A stretch of 39,839 nt of DNA from Candidatus Abyssobacteria bacterium SURF_17 (GCA_003598055.1 QZKI01000016.1:1-39839), one strand, 5' to 3'; positions 1-9,027 are shown, counted from the stretch's first letter. A program made the numbers and translations. The notes: generated from the sequence alone by a model not told the origin.

Positions 1-1539
1 CTGCTGCGCAAAGGGAGGGCCTTCTGGCAGACTCTGGAAGAGCATGGAATCCCGACAACGGTCATCAAAATGCCCGCGAACTTCCCGCCTGCCGAGTCCA
101 AGGGGCTCTCGCTTTCCGGGATGGGCACACCGGATATACTCGGGACCTACGGAACGTTCTCGTTCTACACCGACGCTCCGGAGCGATTTGATGAGGAAGA
201 GGTCACTGGCGGAAAGATTTATCCCGTGACCGTTCAGAACAACGTTGTGCAGGCGCAACTTCTCGGGCCGCGCAACTCGTTCAGGAAGGATCAGCCGCAC
301 ATAACCGTGGATTTCACCGTTCGCATTGACCCTGCCAGCTCAATTGCAAAGATAGCCGTTCAGGATGAGGAGATGTTGCTCAAGGTCGGTGAGTGGAGCG
401 ACTGGACTCACGTAAAGTTCGTAGCCGTTCCATTTCTCCAGAGTGTCAGCGGGATATGCCGATTCTATTTGAAAGAAGTTCAACCTGACCTTGGTCTCTA
501 TGTTTCCCCCATAAACATCGACCCGCTGAATCCCGCACTGCCTATCTCGACGCCTGCGGACTATTCCGCAGAGCTCGCGGAAGAAATCGGATGCTTTTAC
601 ACGCAGGGCATGCCCGAGGACACGAAGGCATTTACGGCAGATGTCCTCGGCATACCCGATTATCTGGGGCAGACGGGCATAGTGTTGCGCGAGCGTCTTG
701 CCCTGTACGATAAGGTGCTCGAGAAATTCGATTCCGGCCTGCTCTTCTTCTACTTTTGCAGTCTCGACCAGAACTCGCACATGCTCTGGTGGCTCATTGA
801 CCCGAAGCACCCCATATACGACGAGAAGCTTGCGGAGCAATATGGCCACGTCCTCTACGATATCTATGGGCAGATGGATAAGGTGTTGGGAAAAGCTCTC
901 AAGAAAGTGGACGCGGACACGACACTCATTGTGATGTCCGACCACGGTTTTGCCCCGTTCTACCGAGCATTCAACATGAACACGTGGCTGAAGGATAATG
1001 GATATATTACCCTTACCAATGACAGCGAAGGCGAGTTCTACTCGAATGTGAACTGGGCGAAAACGCGGGCCTACGGCCTCGGGCTCAACGGGCTCTATGT
1101 TAACCTGCGAGGCCGCGAAGGGATGGGAATTGTCGAGCCATCGGAAAAGGATGCGTTGCTGGACGAGATCGCGCAGAAACTTCTGGCCGTGCGCGACCCG
1201 AAAACAGGGGAGCAGGCGATACTCCACGTTTACAAGAGCCGCGAAGTGTTCTCAAATCCGGACGAAAAGATTATGGCCGACGCCATCATCGGATACAATT
1301 GGGGCTATCGGTCCTCGTGGGAGACTGCTATCGGCTCGTTCCCGAAGGAACTGTTCTATGATAACGACGAGCGCTGGAGCGGCGACCACTGCATGGCGGC
1401 TGAAATAGTTCCTGGTGTGTTTCTCTCGAATCGAAAGCTCAAGGCGGCGAATCCTCGCTTGCAAGACCTCACGCCTACGATCCTGCAAGAGTTTGGAATC
1501 AAGCCACCGGATACCATGACCGGCAAACCGGTATTTTGA
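1..1539 (+). CDS. Alkaline-phosphatase-superfamily phosphodiesterase (5' end missing)
   Basis: The reading frame is open from base 1, so the gene starts upstream of the window; 512 codons are visible. The family (type I phosphodiesterase/nucleotide pyrophosphatase) hydrolyses phosphate mono- or diesters with two metal ions. Visible metal-site motifs are the CSLDQNSH segment (near base 755), the VMSDHGF segment (near base 935) and a late GDHC segment (near base 1380). The nucleophile Thr/Ser and first metal Asp of the N-terminal half lie outside the window or cannot be placed. No membrane segment is seen in the visible part. It is followed after 15 bases by a small ribbon-helix-helix gene on the same strand, and a membrane protein and a radical SAM gene continue the direction. 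The substrate is unknown. Confidence 0.85.
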   Translation: MLRKGRAFWQTLEEHGIPTTVIKMPANFPPAESKGLSLSGMGTPDILGTYGTFSFYTDAPERFDEEEVTGGKIYPVTVQNNVVQAQLLGPRNSFRKDQPHITVDFTVRIDPASSIAKIAVQDEEMLLKVGEWSDWTHVKFVAVPFLQSVSGICRFYLKEVQPDLGLYVSPINIDPLNPALPISTPADYSAELAEEIGCFYTQGMPEDTKAFTADVLGIPDYLGQTGIVLRERLALYDKVLEKFDSGLLFFYFCSLDQNSHMLWWLIDPKHPIYDEKLAEQYGHVLYDIYGQMDKVLGKALKKVDADTTLIVMSDHGFAPFYRAFNMNTWLKDNGYITLTNDSEGEFYSNVNWAKTRAYGLGLNGLYVNLRGREGMGIVEPSEKDALLDEIAQKLLAVRDPKTGEQAILHVYKSREVFSNPDEKIMADAIIGYNWGYRSSWETAIGSFPKELFYDNDERWSGDHCMAAEIVPGVFLSNRKLKAANPRLQDLTPTILQEFGIKPPDTMTGKPVF

Positions 1540-1554
1540 GAAACGGGAGGCGCT

Positions 1555-1746
1555 ATGTTCGGCTCGAAAATAAAGCTTGACAAGGAACTGCTCAAGAAGG
1601 TGAAACACTACTCTGACCTCGCAGGATACTCTTCGGTCGAGGAATTCATCACGCACGCACTCGAAAAGGAAATCGAGCGGCTCGAAGAGTCCGAATCCGA
1701 AGAGGAAATCAAAAAAAAGCTCAAGGGACTTGGCTATATTTCTTAA
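1555..1746 (+). CDS. Small ribbon-helix-helix-like protein
   Basis: A 63-residue charged protein. Residues 4-40 have the pattern of a ribbon-helix-helix DNA-binding fold: a short basic strand (SKIKLDKELL), then two helices with a GYSSVEEF turn. The C-terminal half is a highly acidic then basic helix (EESESEEEIKKKLK). A GGGAGG Shine-Dalgarno sits just before the ATG. The gene follows the phosphodiesterase stop by 15 bases, so the two are probably co-transcribed. It could be a local regulator or a protein-binding adaptor for its neighbour; no toxin partner is present, so an antitoxin role is not supported. Confidence 0.6.
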   Translation: MFGSKIKLDKELLKKVKHYSDLAGYSSVEEFITHALEKEIERLEESESEEEIKKKLKGLGYIS

Positions 1747-1765
1747 AGAACGGGTCTCAACCAGT

Positions 1766-1899
1766 CATTGCGAGCGAAGGGCCGCAGGCCCGAGGGTCTT
1801 AGACCCGTGCGAAGCAATCTCTGTATTTATCTTCAACGCTGCTAATGAGATTGCTTCGATCGCTCTCCCGCCAAAGGCGGGATTGGCTCCCTCGCAATG
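1766..1899. repeat. Family A palindromic element, copy 1
   Basis: Bounded by CATTGCGAG and its inverse CTCGCAATG. Inside is a second inverted pair, GAAGCAATCTC and GAGATTGCTTCG, plus small GC hairpins. This 134-bp copy separates the ribbon-helix-helix gene from the next membrane protein gene. It has no coding capacity. Three further copies lie at 8924-9009, 21489-21587 and 23252-23369. Confidence 0.85.
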
Positions 1900-1964
1900 A
1901 CCAAGCCGTTGCCGGTTTCTTAGAGGTGAGCAAGTTCCACTGTGTTCCCTGAACCGAGAAAGAC

Positions 1965-2786
1965 ATGCAATTAATCAACACAATCATCACAGCCTTCTTC
2001 GACCTGATTCTTTCCCCATTCAGTGGTCTCTCTCCCATCTGGGGACTCCTCGTCGTGTCTGTTCTCACAGGCATTGTGATGGTCATCATCTTCAAATACA
2101 CCTCCAACCAATCAGCCATCAGGGAGACAAAGGACAAGATAAGCGCATATTTCATGGAGATTCGCTTGTTCAAAGATGACCTCGGCCTCATGCTCGATGC
2201 GCAAAGAAGAATCCTTCGAACAAACCTGAGATACATGAAGTATTCAGTCATGCCGATGCTCGTTATGATTGTTCCTGTCATCCTGATTCTGGCGCAACTC
2301 GGAATCAGATACGCCAACAGACCCCTCAGAGTAGGTGAGAGCGCGCTCGTCAAACTGAAACTCGCCCAAGATGCGCCGGACGACCTCCCGGTATCAGTGG
2401 AAACAAGCGACGGCATTCGGCTCGAAACGCCGCTTTTCCGGATGCCCGGCGAGGGAGCGGTCGAATTCCGCATCGGCGTCGCCGAAGAAGGCGAACACAA
2501 GCTCCTAATCCATGTCGGGGATGAGACGGTCAGAGAATCCATTATTGCCACAAGGCAGGTTCGCCGCGTTTATCCATCGCGAACGCAAGCAAGCTTTTCC
2601 GCCGCACTCCTGGCACCCGGGCAAGAGCCACTGCCAGAAAACTCAGCATTGGACGAGCTGCAGCTCGAACTCCCTCCGCAAACGCTCACGGTGTTCGGCA
2701 TACACGTGAACTGGCTCGTCTTCTTCTTCATTGCCTCGATTGCCGCCGGCTATTCACTCAAGGGCGTGTTCAGAGTTCAACTATGA
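1965..2786 (+). CDS. Conserved-type membrane protein with extracytoplasmic beta domain
   Basis: 273 residues. Predicted membrane helices are at about residues 22-43, 81-100 and 244-265. Between the first two is a charged amphipathic segment (about 47-80). Between the second and third is a roughly 140-residue, probably beta-rich domain that would be extracytoplasmic. The N-terminal helix, cytoplasmic coil and second helix recall the DUF106/EMC3-like Oxa1-superfamily layout, but this is a weak resemblance judged by eye. The stop overlaps the next start by four bases (ATGA), so it is probably translationally coupled to the radical SAM gene. Function is unknown; the company suggests envelope or lipid-related work. 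Confidence 0.7.
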   Translation: MQLINTIITAFFDLILSPFSGLSPIWGLLVVSVLTGIVMVIIFKYTSNQSAIRETKDKISAYFMEIRLFKDDLGLMLDAQRRILRTNLRYMKYSVMPMLVMIVPVILILAQLGIRYANRPLRVGESALVKLKLAQDAPDDLPVSVETSDGIRLETPLFRMPGEGAVEFRIGVAEEGEHKLLIHVGDETVRESIIATRQVRRVYPSRTQASFSAALLAPGQEPLPENSALDELQLELPPQTLTVFGIHVNWLVFFFIASIAAGYSLKGVFRVQL

Positions 2787-4201
2787 CCAATGCCGTCAAG
2801 TTGTTGCTCATCCGTACGGATGCCAAAGAGAACCAACTCATTCACCTTGTGACCGACCCGCCGTTGGGGATTATGTCGCTGAGCGCGGTGGTGAAACGCA
2901 ACCTTGCCGGTCAGGTGGACGTCCGATTGAAGGACCTCAGGCTGAAGGGGCAAGGCCGGGAATCGCTTCGCCAAGAACTGCTTGAGTGGCAGCCGGATAT
3001 TGTTGGCTTCAGCGCTCTCTCCGTCGAGGCCGAGCGGACGGCTGAGTGGGTGAGATTCGTAAAGGATGTGCGCCCTCAGACTACCGTCATAGTGGGCGGA
3101 CCTTACGCGAGCGCGACTCCACTCGAATGTTTGCAGAACACCGGCGCCGATGTCGCATTTCGGGGTGAAGGAGAATCGAGTCTCTGCAAATGGCTGAGCT
3201 GTCACATGAAGGGTGAATCGGCTGCGGACGTGCCCGGCCTTGCCCTGCGCGACGGCGACGGAAAACCGTTCTTGACGGGACCGGTTATCTTCGAGGATGT
3301 TAACTCTCTGCCGATGCCCGACTGGCAGGCAATCCGCATCGATGACTACTACTCCGGATATTCCAACAATCTGTTCACCGCCCATCCGCGCTATGCGCCG
3401 ATTATGACCTCGAGGGGCTGCCCCTACCAGTGTGCATATTGTCACCACAACTTCGGCCAGAAAGTCCGTTTCAGAGATTTGTCGTTAGTGATAGACGAGA
3501 TACACCTGCTTCATGACACGTACGGCGTGCGCGAGATACACATTACGGACGACATCTTTAACGTGAACCCGAAACGTGTGCTCGAGTTCTGCCGTCTTCT
3601 GAAACAAAGCGGAATGCGACTGTATATCAGCTTCCCCAACGGGCTGCGAGGCGACTTGTTGACGCCGGAAATCATTGATGCGCTCAAAGATGTGGGCGCG
3701 TATGAGCTTATCTTCGCCATCGAATCGGCTTCTCCAAGGATACAGAAACTCATCAAGAAGAATCTTAATATAGAGAAAGCCGCGGAGATGATTCGTTACG
3801 CCGACAGTCGAGGCATCATCACAAAGAGCGCATTCATGATTGGTTTCGTGACAGAGACCAAGGAAGAGATAGAACACACAATCAACTTCGCCCTCAGCTT
3901 ACCATTGCTCCACGCCTCGTTCTTCTCCGTATGTCCCTACCCGAACACCGAGCTTTACGAAATCACAAAAAAATACGACCCGGATTTCACTCAGGGAGAG
4001 AACGTGCAGTTCTACGGATACGTTCCCTCATATGCACAAAAGATGGGGTACGACCTTCCCAAAATACAGCGATGGGCGTATGTCAGATTCTATTTCGGCT
4101 CTGCTCGATTGCTGCGCATGCTCTGGCGGTTTCCTCGACGCATGCATTTCCTCAAGTGTTTCTTCATCGAAGGCCTCCGCGCATTCGTCGGGATCAGATA
4201 G
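2783..4201 (+). CDS. B12-binding-domain radical SAM protein
   Basis: 472 residues. Residues 1-150 look like a cobalamin-binding Rossmann domain (PDIVGFSALS, then VIVGGPYAS and a GADVAFRGEGE segment). No DxHxxG motif is visible there, so any cobalamin would be bound base-on or the domain may be vestigial. The radical SAM cluster motif CxxxCxxC is C213, C217 and C220, inside SRGCPYQCAYC. The architecture is that of the BchE/HpnJ-type B12 radical SAM group, which act as methyltransferases, cyclases or oxidoreductases; the substrate cannot be told. It overlaps the preceding membrane protein gene by four bases. Confidence 0.85.
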   Translation: MTNAVKLLLIRTDAKENQLIHLVTDPPLGIMSLSAVVKRNLAGQVDVRLKDLRLKGQGRESLRQELLEWQPDIVGFSALSVEAERTAEWVRFVKDVRPQTTVIVGGPYASATPLECLQNTGADVAFRGEGESSLCKWLSCHMKGESAADVPGLALRDGDGKPFLTGPVIFEDVNSLPMPDWQAIRIDDYYSGYSNNLFTAHPRYAPIMTSRGCPYQCAYCHHNFGQKVRFRDLSLVIDEIHLLHDTYGVREIHITDDIFNVNPKRVLEFCRLLKQSGMRLYISFPNGLRGDLLTPEIIDALKDVGAYELIFAIESASPRIQKLIKKNLNIEKAAEMIRYADSRGIITKSAFMIGFVTETKEEIEHTINFALSLPLLHASFFSVCPYPNTELYEITKKYDPDFTQGENVQFYGYVPSYAQKMGYDLPKIQRWAYVRFYFGSARLLRMLWRFPRRMHFLKCFFIEGLRAFVGIR

Positions 4202-4324
4202 AATTTGAGGAGGCACTCTGCCGACCTGCGTCAGCCGAATCTCAACTCGGATAAATTGGTGTGAGACAATCGGCAAAACGATCATTCTGTACACACTCCA
4301 CTTTTCCCGCCTTCTGGTTTGCCC

Positions 4325-4353
4325 TTGAACGCAGTTACAGTCTCTGCTAGAAT
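4325..4353 (+). promoter_or_regulatory. Candidate sigma70 promoter for the lipoprotein phosphoesterase
   Basis: TTGAAC (4325-4330), a 17-base spacer, then TAGAAT (4348-4353). A transcript from about 4360 would give a leader of about 74 bases to the ATG at 4434. Four of six -35 bases and five of six -10 bases match consensus. Confidence 0.4.
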
Positions 4354-4433
4354 GCGGCCAAAGCACAGCCTCACGTTTTCGATGCGGAGTAAGGAATGAG
4401 AATGCGGAGACTTCTCTTTGGGAGGACGAAGGA

Positions 4434-5471
4434 ATGAGAAGATGCTATGCCGTACCGGGAAAGATGAAGACTATCGCTGAATCTGCCAAATCGATAGGGT
4501 GGATTACCTGCGTCAATATTCTCTTGGTCTTCTTGCTTATTGGCGCTTGTGCGTCCCCGCGTGCCGGCGGTCACATTACGACCATCGACCCGAGTGTGCC
4601 GTGCACCAATACCGCCTTCAGAGATGACCCGGCAAACTTTCACTTTGTTATTGTCTCCGATAACACAGGAGCACATCGAGAGGGGGTCTTCCGCCGGGCC
4701 TTGAAGCAAGTCAATATGTTAGAGCCTGCCTTCGTAATTAACATCGGCGACCTTATCGAGGGCTACACCGAGGACCGTACCCAACTCAAGAAGGAATGGG
4801 ATGAAATCGACGCCATGGTGAATGAACTCGATATGCCGTTCTTCTTCGTGGTTGGCAATCATGATATGGGCAACGATGTCATGCTCGATGTGTGGCATTC
4901 CCGCCTCGGGCGCGATTACTATCATTTCATCTACAAGAATGTCCTGTTTCTCGTGCTGAACACGGAAGACCCTCCGCTTTTCATAACAAGGGAGATCGCG
5001 CCGGATATTGCGAAACTGCGTGAGGTGATGAAGAGCGACCGGGACGCGGCTGAACAGATGGTCATGGAAAATGAGGGCCTCCAAAGGGCCATACTGTACC
5101 CAAAGATCGGCGAAGAGCAGGTCGAGTACTTCAAACAGGTATTGGCGGACCACCGGGACGTTCACTGGACATTTGTCCTGATGCATAAGCCGGCATGGAA
5201 ATACGGCAACGAAAACTTCCGGAAAATCCAATTAATGCTGCACGGAAGAAACTACACGGTGTTCGGCGGCCACGAGCATTACTATGAATATTCCGAGGTG
5301 GACGGCAAGGACTATATCCAAATGGCTACGACAGGAGCCGGCAGACTGCAAGAAGGCTCAGGCAACTTCGACCACTTCGTGTGGGTAACGATGACCGAGA
5401 AAGGCCCCAAGATTGTCAATCTCCTCCTGGACGGTCTTCTTGACCGAACGGGCAAATCAATCACCGACTGA
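4434..5471 (+). CDS. Lipoprotein metallophosphoesterase (calcineurin-like)
   Basis: 345 residues. A hydrophobic signal segment ends in a lipobox (LIGAC, Cys39), so the protein is predicted to be lipid-anchored outside the cytoplasm. Calcineurin-fold motifs run in order: VSDNTG (D76), NIGDLIEG (D106), VVGNHD (N142-H143-D144), VLMHKPAW and FGGHEHYY. The first motif has Asn where many relatives have DxH, which may change metal site 1. GGAGG at 4421-4425 stands eight bases before the ATG at 4434; an internal Met at codon 11 (4464) would also keep the signal peptide. The gene stands alone behind its own promoter candidate and converges with the ankyrin gene. The substrate is unknown. Confidence 0.85.
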   Translation: MRRCYAVPGKMKTIAESAKSIGWITCVNILLVFLLIGACASPRAGGHITTIDPSVPCTNTAFRDDPANFHFVIVSDNTGAHREGVFRRALKQVNMLEPAFVINIGDLIEGYTEDRTQLKKEWDEIDAMVNELDMPFFFVVGNHDMGNDVMLDVWHSRLGRDYYHFIYKNVLFLVLNTEDPPLFITREIAPDIAKLREVMKSDRDAAEQMVMENEGLQRAILYPKIGEEQVEYFKQVLADHRDVHWTFVLMHKPAWKYGNENFRKIQLMLHGRNYTVFGGHEHYYEYSEVDGKDYIQMATTGAGRLQEGSGNFDHFVWVTMTEKGPKIVNLLLDGLLDRTGKSITD

Positions 5472-5483
5472 CTGGAAAAGGAG

Positions 5484-5502
5484 TGGAACCAGAGGGATTC
5501 CA
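5484..5502. other. Small hairpin between convergent genes
   Basis: TGGAACC and GG-A-TTCCA can pair around an AGAG loop with one bulge. It lies between two convergent stops and might help end transcription, but no T-run follows on either strand. Confidence 0.25.
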
Positions 5503-5527
5503 TTCGAAGGTTGGGAAAAACCTCGGG

Positions 5528-7396
5528 CTATCTTGTGATTATTGGAAGCACATCTTCCGAAAATTGCGGTTGGATTCTTCTCAGTTCTTTGATGAATTTC
5601 TTCGTCATCGGAAATTTCCCGGGATATGGGACAAACTCCACGTGACCGTCAAGGTACAAGACATTACCTCCGTTCCCGTGGTTTGTTGGCCACTCCCACA
5701 TGACCGGCACTTGAGCTGCAGGGCTTGGCTTGCCCCTTACAACGGCGTTGACGTCAGAATGCAAGAACCTGTCGGCTCCTAGACTCAGTCGTCGAATGCG
5801 GTTGCTCGAAAGGTTGCTCCCTTCATGGACAATGAGTGACTGATCACACTCCTCAACTGATAGCTCGCGATAGGCGGTAATGGCAGCAAGACCTTCTTCC
5901 TCATTCGTTACCAACCATCCTAGGTAGATATAGCTTTCGCAGGTAATACAATCGGGATGAATCTCTCCTGTTTGCCAGTCCGGATGCTGAATATTATCTT
6001 TCAGCCGAAATGTCACTCCTTCTCGATAACCCGAGTCGCTCGGGCATCCGAGAATACTTGTATCTCTCAGATATTCCGGGTACAGCATGGCCGCTTCGAA
6101 CATGAGGTTGCCTTTTACGTCATCTATCCTGGGGAACCTGTCCTTTTGTTCCGCAGCAAAGAGACTGAGAATGAGTCCGATGTGTCTTAGGTTATCGGCG
6201 CATGCGTTTCTGCGAATCTTTTCCTTAAGCTTCTCCACATCGGTTCCCATGAGATTCGCTTCGTCGTCCGGCAGGCGCGGGACTCCTTGTGCAGCATCTT
6301 CAGAAGGCGTTGGAGATTCTGTCGCCTCATCGTCGCCTCCTGCATAATCCCTGGCGCCCGCCCTTCTGAGTAACTGCACAGTCTCGCCGTGTCCTCCCGC
6401 TGCCGCTAACATCATCGCCGTTGCACCATTGGCGTTCCTGAGATTTATTACTGCTCCTCGGTGCAGCAGGGCTCTGATGACACCGTCATATCCGTTCCTT
6501 GCCGCCAACATGAGGGCGGTATATCCGTGCGCGTCCTTGTCATTTACGTTTGCCCCTTTTCTCAGGAGAAGCTTAACAATATCAGCGTGACCTCCAGCCG
6601 CTGCAAACATGAGCGCGGTTCCCTGAGCCCGGTTCTTTGCGTTCACATCAGCGTTCGCATCAAGCAGGAGTTCCGCAACGTCGTCAAAACCTTCATTCAC
6701 GGCAATCATCAATGCAGTCATACCGGTGACCGGTTTCTTCTGATTCGCATCAGCGCCATTCTCCAGCAAGACTTTTGCTATATCATGGAATCCTTCGGAA
6801 ACAGCGTACATGAGGACTGCATTACCGAACTCATCCGCGGCGTTTGGGTCAGCGCCTTCGGCCAGCAAGTCCTTCACGCTTTCAACGTTCCCTTTCCATG
6901 TTGCCTCTATGAGGGCTGTTTCCATGCGGTCGCCCGGATAGGTTATTGCGCCGTATTCCAGCAGGATATTTACTGCTTCGCTGTGACCCGCAGCATCCGC
7001 CAGCATCAATGCGGTTGCCCCATCCGCGTTTCTTGCGTTAACATCGGCGCCTTTCTCGAGCAAGAGCTTTACAATTCCGGTATGACCTTCCGCCGCTGAC
7101 CTCATCAAGGCGGTCCATCGGTCTTTATCCTTGACGTTATAGTACATCCCCGCCGCCAAGAAGAGATTGACCGTACTGATATCCCCCTGCCCCGCGCGAT
7201 TTATGAATTCCTCAATGGTGAAGGGGATATTCTTTTCCCTTAACTCTTTGAGGGCTTTTTGTCGGGCCTCTTCCTGACTCTCCGGAAATGCCGCAGTGAG
7301 TGGCAACAGAATGACCAAGAATAACGAGATGACGGCACTCCGAAACATGATTCGACAGAGCGAGAAGGTGGTTGTATCGGAGTTGGCTGCTTTCAT
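5528..7396 (-). CDS. Exported ankyrin-repeat protein with C-terminal H-X9-DG (DUF1559-like) domain
   Basis: 622 residues from the ATG at 7396, chosen because AAAGGAG stands seven bases upstream. A signal peptide (hydrophobic stretch FLVILLPLTAAF) is followed by about eight or nine ankyrin repeats with typical TALMxAxxxGH, LLLExGADVN patterns. After an acidic linker, the last 200 residues resemble the soluble part of DUF1559 prepilin-processing-associated proteins: a CADNLRHIGL helix, LYPEYLRD, CPSDS and the H-X9-DG motif ending in LYLDGH. The usual type IV pilin N-terminus is absent; ankyrin repeats take its place. It likely acts in the periplasm or on the surface as a binding protein. The ligand is unknown. 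Confidence 0.8.
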   Translation of the reverse strand: MKAANSDTTTFSLCRIMFRSAVISLFLVILLPLTAAFPESQEEARQKALKELREKNIPFTIEEFINRAGQGDISTVNLFLAAGMYYNVKDKDRWTALMRSAAEGHTGIVKLLLEKGADVNARNADGATALMLADAAGHSEAVNILLEYGAITYPGDRMETALIEATWKGNVESVKDLLAEGADPNAADEFGNAVLMYAVSEGFHDIAKVLLENGADANQKKPVTGMTALMIAVNEGFDDVAELLLDANADVNAKNRAQGTALMFAAAGGHADIVKLLLRKGANVNDKDAHGYTALMLAARNGYDGVIRALLHRGAVINLRNANGATAMMLAAAGGHGETVQLLRRAGARDYAGGDDEATESPTPSEDAAQGVPRLPDDEANLMGTDVEKLKEKIRRNACADNLRHIGLILSLFAAEQKDRFPRIDDVKGNLMFEAAMLYPEYLRDTSILGCPSDSGYREGVTFRLKDNIQHPDWQTGEIHPDCITCESYIYLGWLVTNEEEGLAAITAYRELSVEECDQSLIVHEGSNLSSNRIRRLSLGADRFLHSDVNAVVRGKPSPAAQVPVMWEWPTNHGNGGNVLYLDGHVEFVPYPGKFPMTKKFIKELRRIQPQFSEDVLPIITR

Positions 7397-7556
7397 GGCA
7401 GGGCTCCTTTGCTCAGGGATGACGCGAAGCACAGAGTCTTCACTCTCCGAAAGCGTCAACTGAGCATCAACGAGGTGAGATGTGCATTTCCAGGGGTCGC
7501 AGAATAATTCCACCTCGACCGAAAAATGATTTGCTTGTGGAGCTTTTCCCGAGAAT

Positions 7557-8789
7557 CTACAAATGGCTTGCGCCAACGAGGGCAAGGGCCTCATTGTCCC
7601 CATCCGCGATTGTGCCTGCTCGCGCATCCCGAAACAGTTTTTCGATGAGATACTCCTTGCTCAGGCCGTTTCCACCAAATATCTGAACGGCCTCGCTTGC
7701 GACCTTGAGCGCGACCTCCGTGGAGAAAACCTTGATAGACCTCGCATGCAGGGTTGATCCCATCGGGACATTGGCGGCGTTGTAGGTTGCTATCCGGCGC
7801 AGATACGCGCGAGAACTCTCGACAAGCGTGAACATGTTGAATAGTTTCAGCTTGATGTTCTTATGCTCGAAAATGGGCGCTCCACCCTGGACGCGTTGCT
7901 TGGCATACGTGACCGCCTCGTCAAACGCGGCCTGAGCCAGTCCTGTGAAGACCATGCCCATGCCCATGTTGCCGTAATTCAGAGTCGCCTCGATCATTGT
8001 CGTCGCCATGGCATGATCTTCCACAACCATATAATTTTTCGGAATCCTCACATCCTCAAATATGATTTCTCCCTGGTTCAGGGCACGCATCCCCAACTTG
8101 TTCAGCGGCTTCCCCCTCGAAACGCCGGACAGATTCAGAGGAAGCAGAGCAATTCCGGTACCTTGCATTCCCTTGGAGGGGTCGAGGCTCACGTTGAGCA
8201 GGGCGTGCGTGGCAACGGTGCCGTTACTGACCCAGGCGGATTTCTGGCCGTTGAGTATGTATTCGTCTCCCTTTCGGACAGCACGGAGAGAAGGAGCGCA
8301 TTTCGGATTGGTGAACGCCGGTTCGGCACCGAACCACCAGTCCGAGCCGTGGTCCGGCTCGGTTATAGCCCAGCATCCGAGCACTTTTCCCTCGGTGTCC
8401 TCGCAGTAATCTGTTGCCCAACCCTGTATCTCTTCATCATCACACATGGCTGCAAATGTGAACGTGAAGTTGCTGATGAGCAGTGCGGCAGCCACACCGA
8501 CATCACCATATGACAACTCTTCGGTCATCAGGACGGACGACAACGGATCGTTTTCGTCGGCCAGACCACCGAGCGCCTTTGGTATGGCCATTCGGTGGAG
8601 GTCCAATGCCCGGAATTTTCTCATCACATCCCATAAAGCGGACCCTTTAGCAATCACATCGGCTGGGTCTGCAAGCCTGTCCAGCTCGATGCCGGCCGGG
8701 CGTATGGTTTGCATGGCGAACTTCCTCGAGAGGTCGCGAATCGCTTTTTGCTCATCGGTCAGATTGAGGTCAAGCTCGAGATATCCCAT
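7557..8789 (-). CDS. Acyl-CoA dehydrogenase family protein with altered catalytic base
   Basis: 410 residues, the usual length. FAD-dependent acyl-CoA dehydrogenases oxidise acyl-CoA to enoyl-CoA. The N-terminal helical domain starts LTDEQKAIRD; the flavin segment is GCWAITEPDHGSD (about 138-150); the C-terminal domain carries QIFGGNGLSKEYLIEKLFRDAR. The position normally holding the catalytic Glu (YEGT in medium-chain enzymes) reads ADGD here, giving Asp396. Activity may be changed, or the protein may serve as partner in a hetero-oligomer as seen in steroid-type dehydrogenases (inference). Start: ATG at 8789 with GGAG nine bases upstream. It lies downstream of the CoA ligase gene, separated by a family A repeat. 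Confidence 0.88.
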   Translation of the reverse strand: MGYLELDLNLTDEQKAIRDLSRKFAMQTIRPAGIELDRLADPADVIAKGSALWDVMRKFRALDLHRMAIPKALGGLADENDPLSSVLMTEELSYGDVGVAAALLISNFTFTFAAMCDDEEIQGWATDYCEDTEGKVLGCWAITEPDHGSDWWFGAEPAFTNPKCAPSLRAVRKGDEYILNGQKSAWVSNGTVATHALLNVSLDPSKGMQGTGIALLPLNLSGVSRGKPLNKLGMRALNQGEIIFEDVRIPKNYMVVEDHAMATTMIEATLNYGNMGMGMVFTGLAQAAFDEAVTYAKQRVQGGAPIFEHKNIKLKLFNMFTLVESSRAYLRRIATYNAANVPMGSTLHARSIKVFSTEVALKVASEAVQIFGGNGLSKEYLIEKLFRDARAGTIADGDNEALALVGASHL

Positions 8790-8923
8790 TTCCTTCTTCT
8801 CCCGCTGATTTCCTGCGTTTGCAGGAGTGGAATCCCATAAGATTTGAACAGGCCTTCTCTATTGCTCACTGTGGATTTCTCGAATTTGTGTTGCTATTTT
8901 CGTCATACACATGGAGCCATAGT

Positions 8924-9009
8924 CATTGCGAGCGTAGGGCCTCAGGCCCGAGCGAAGCAATCTCACTAGGGCAAAAGGAGATTGCTTCGTCGCTACGCTC
9001 CTCGCAATG
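8924..9009. repeat. Family A palindromic element, copy 2
   Basis: The shortest copy, 86 bp, with the same CATTGCGAG/CTCGCAATG ends and inner GAAGCAATCTC/GAGATTGCTTCG pair. It lies in the 238-base gap between the CoA ligase and acyl-CoA dehydrogenase genes, where it would form a strong hairpin in their shared transcript. Confidence 0.85.
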
Positions 9010-9027
9010 ACATCTGTTTGGTTGCCG

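Noticed and set aside
340..1227. A 295-codon frame on the minus strand
   Set aside because: It lies wholly opposite the phosphodiesterase gene, which has clear family motifs; the minus frame has none and no ribosome site.
1555..1746. Antitoxin of a toxin-antitoxin pair
   Set aside because: The ribbon-helix-helix protein has no small toxin gene next to it; the neighbours are a phosphodiesterase and a repeat.
6461..7099. A 212-codon plus-strand frame
   Set aside because: It is the shadow of the ankyrin repeats on the other strand; its cysteine-rich, repetitive sequence mirrors the repeats.
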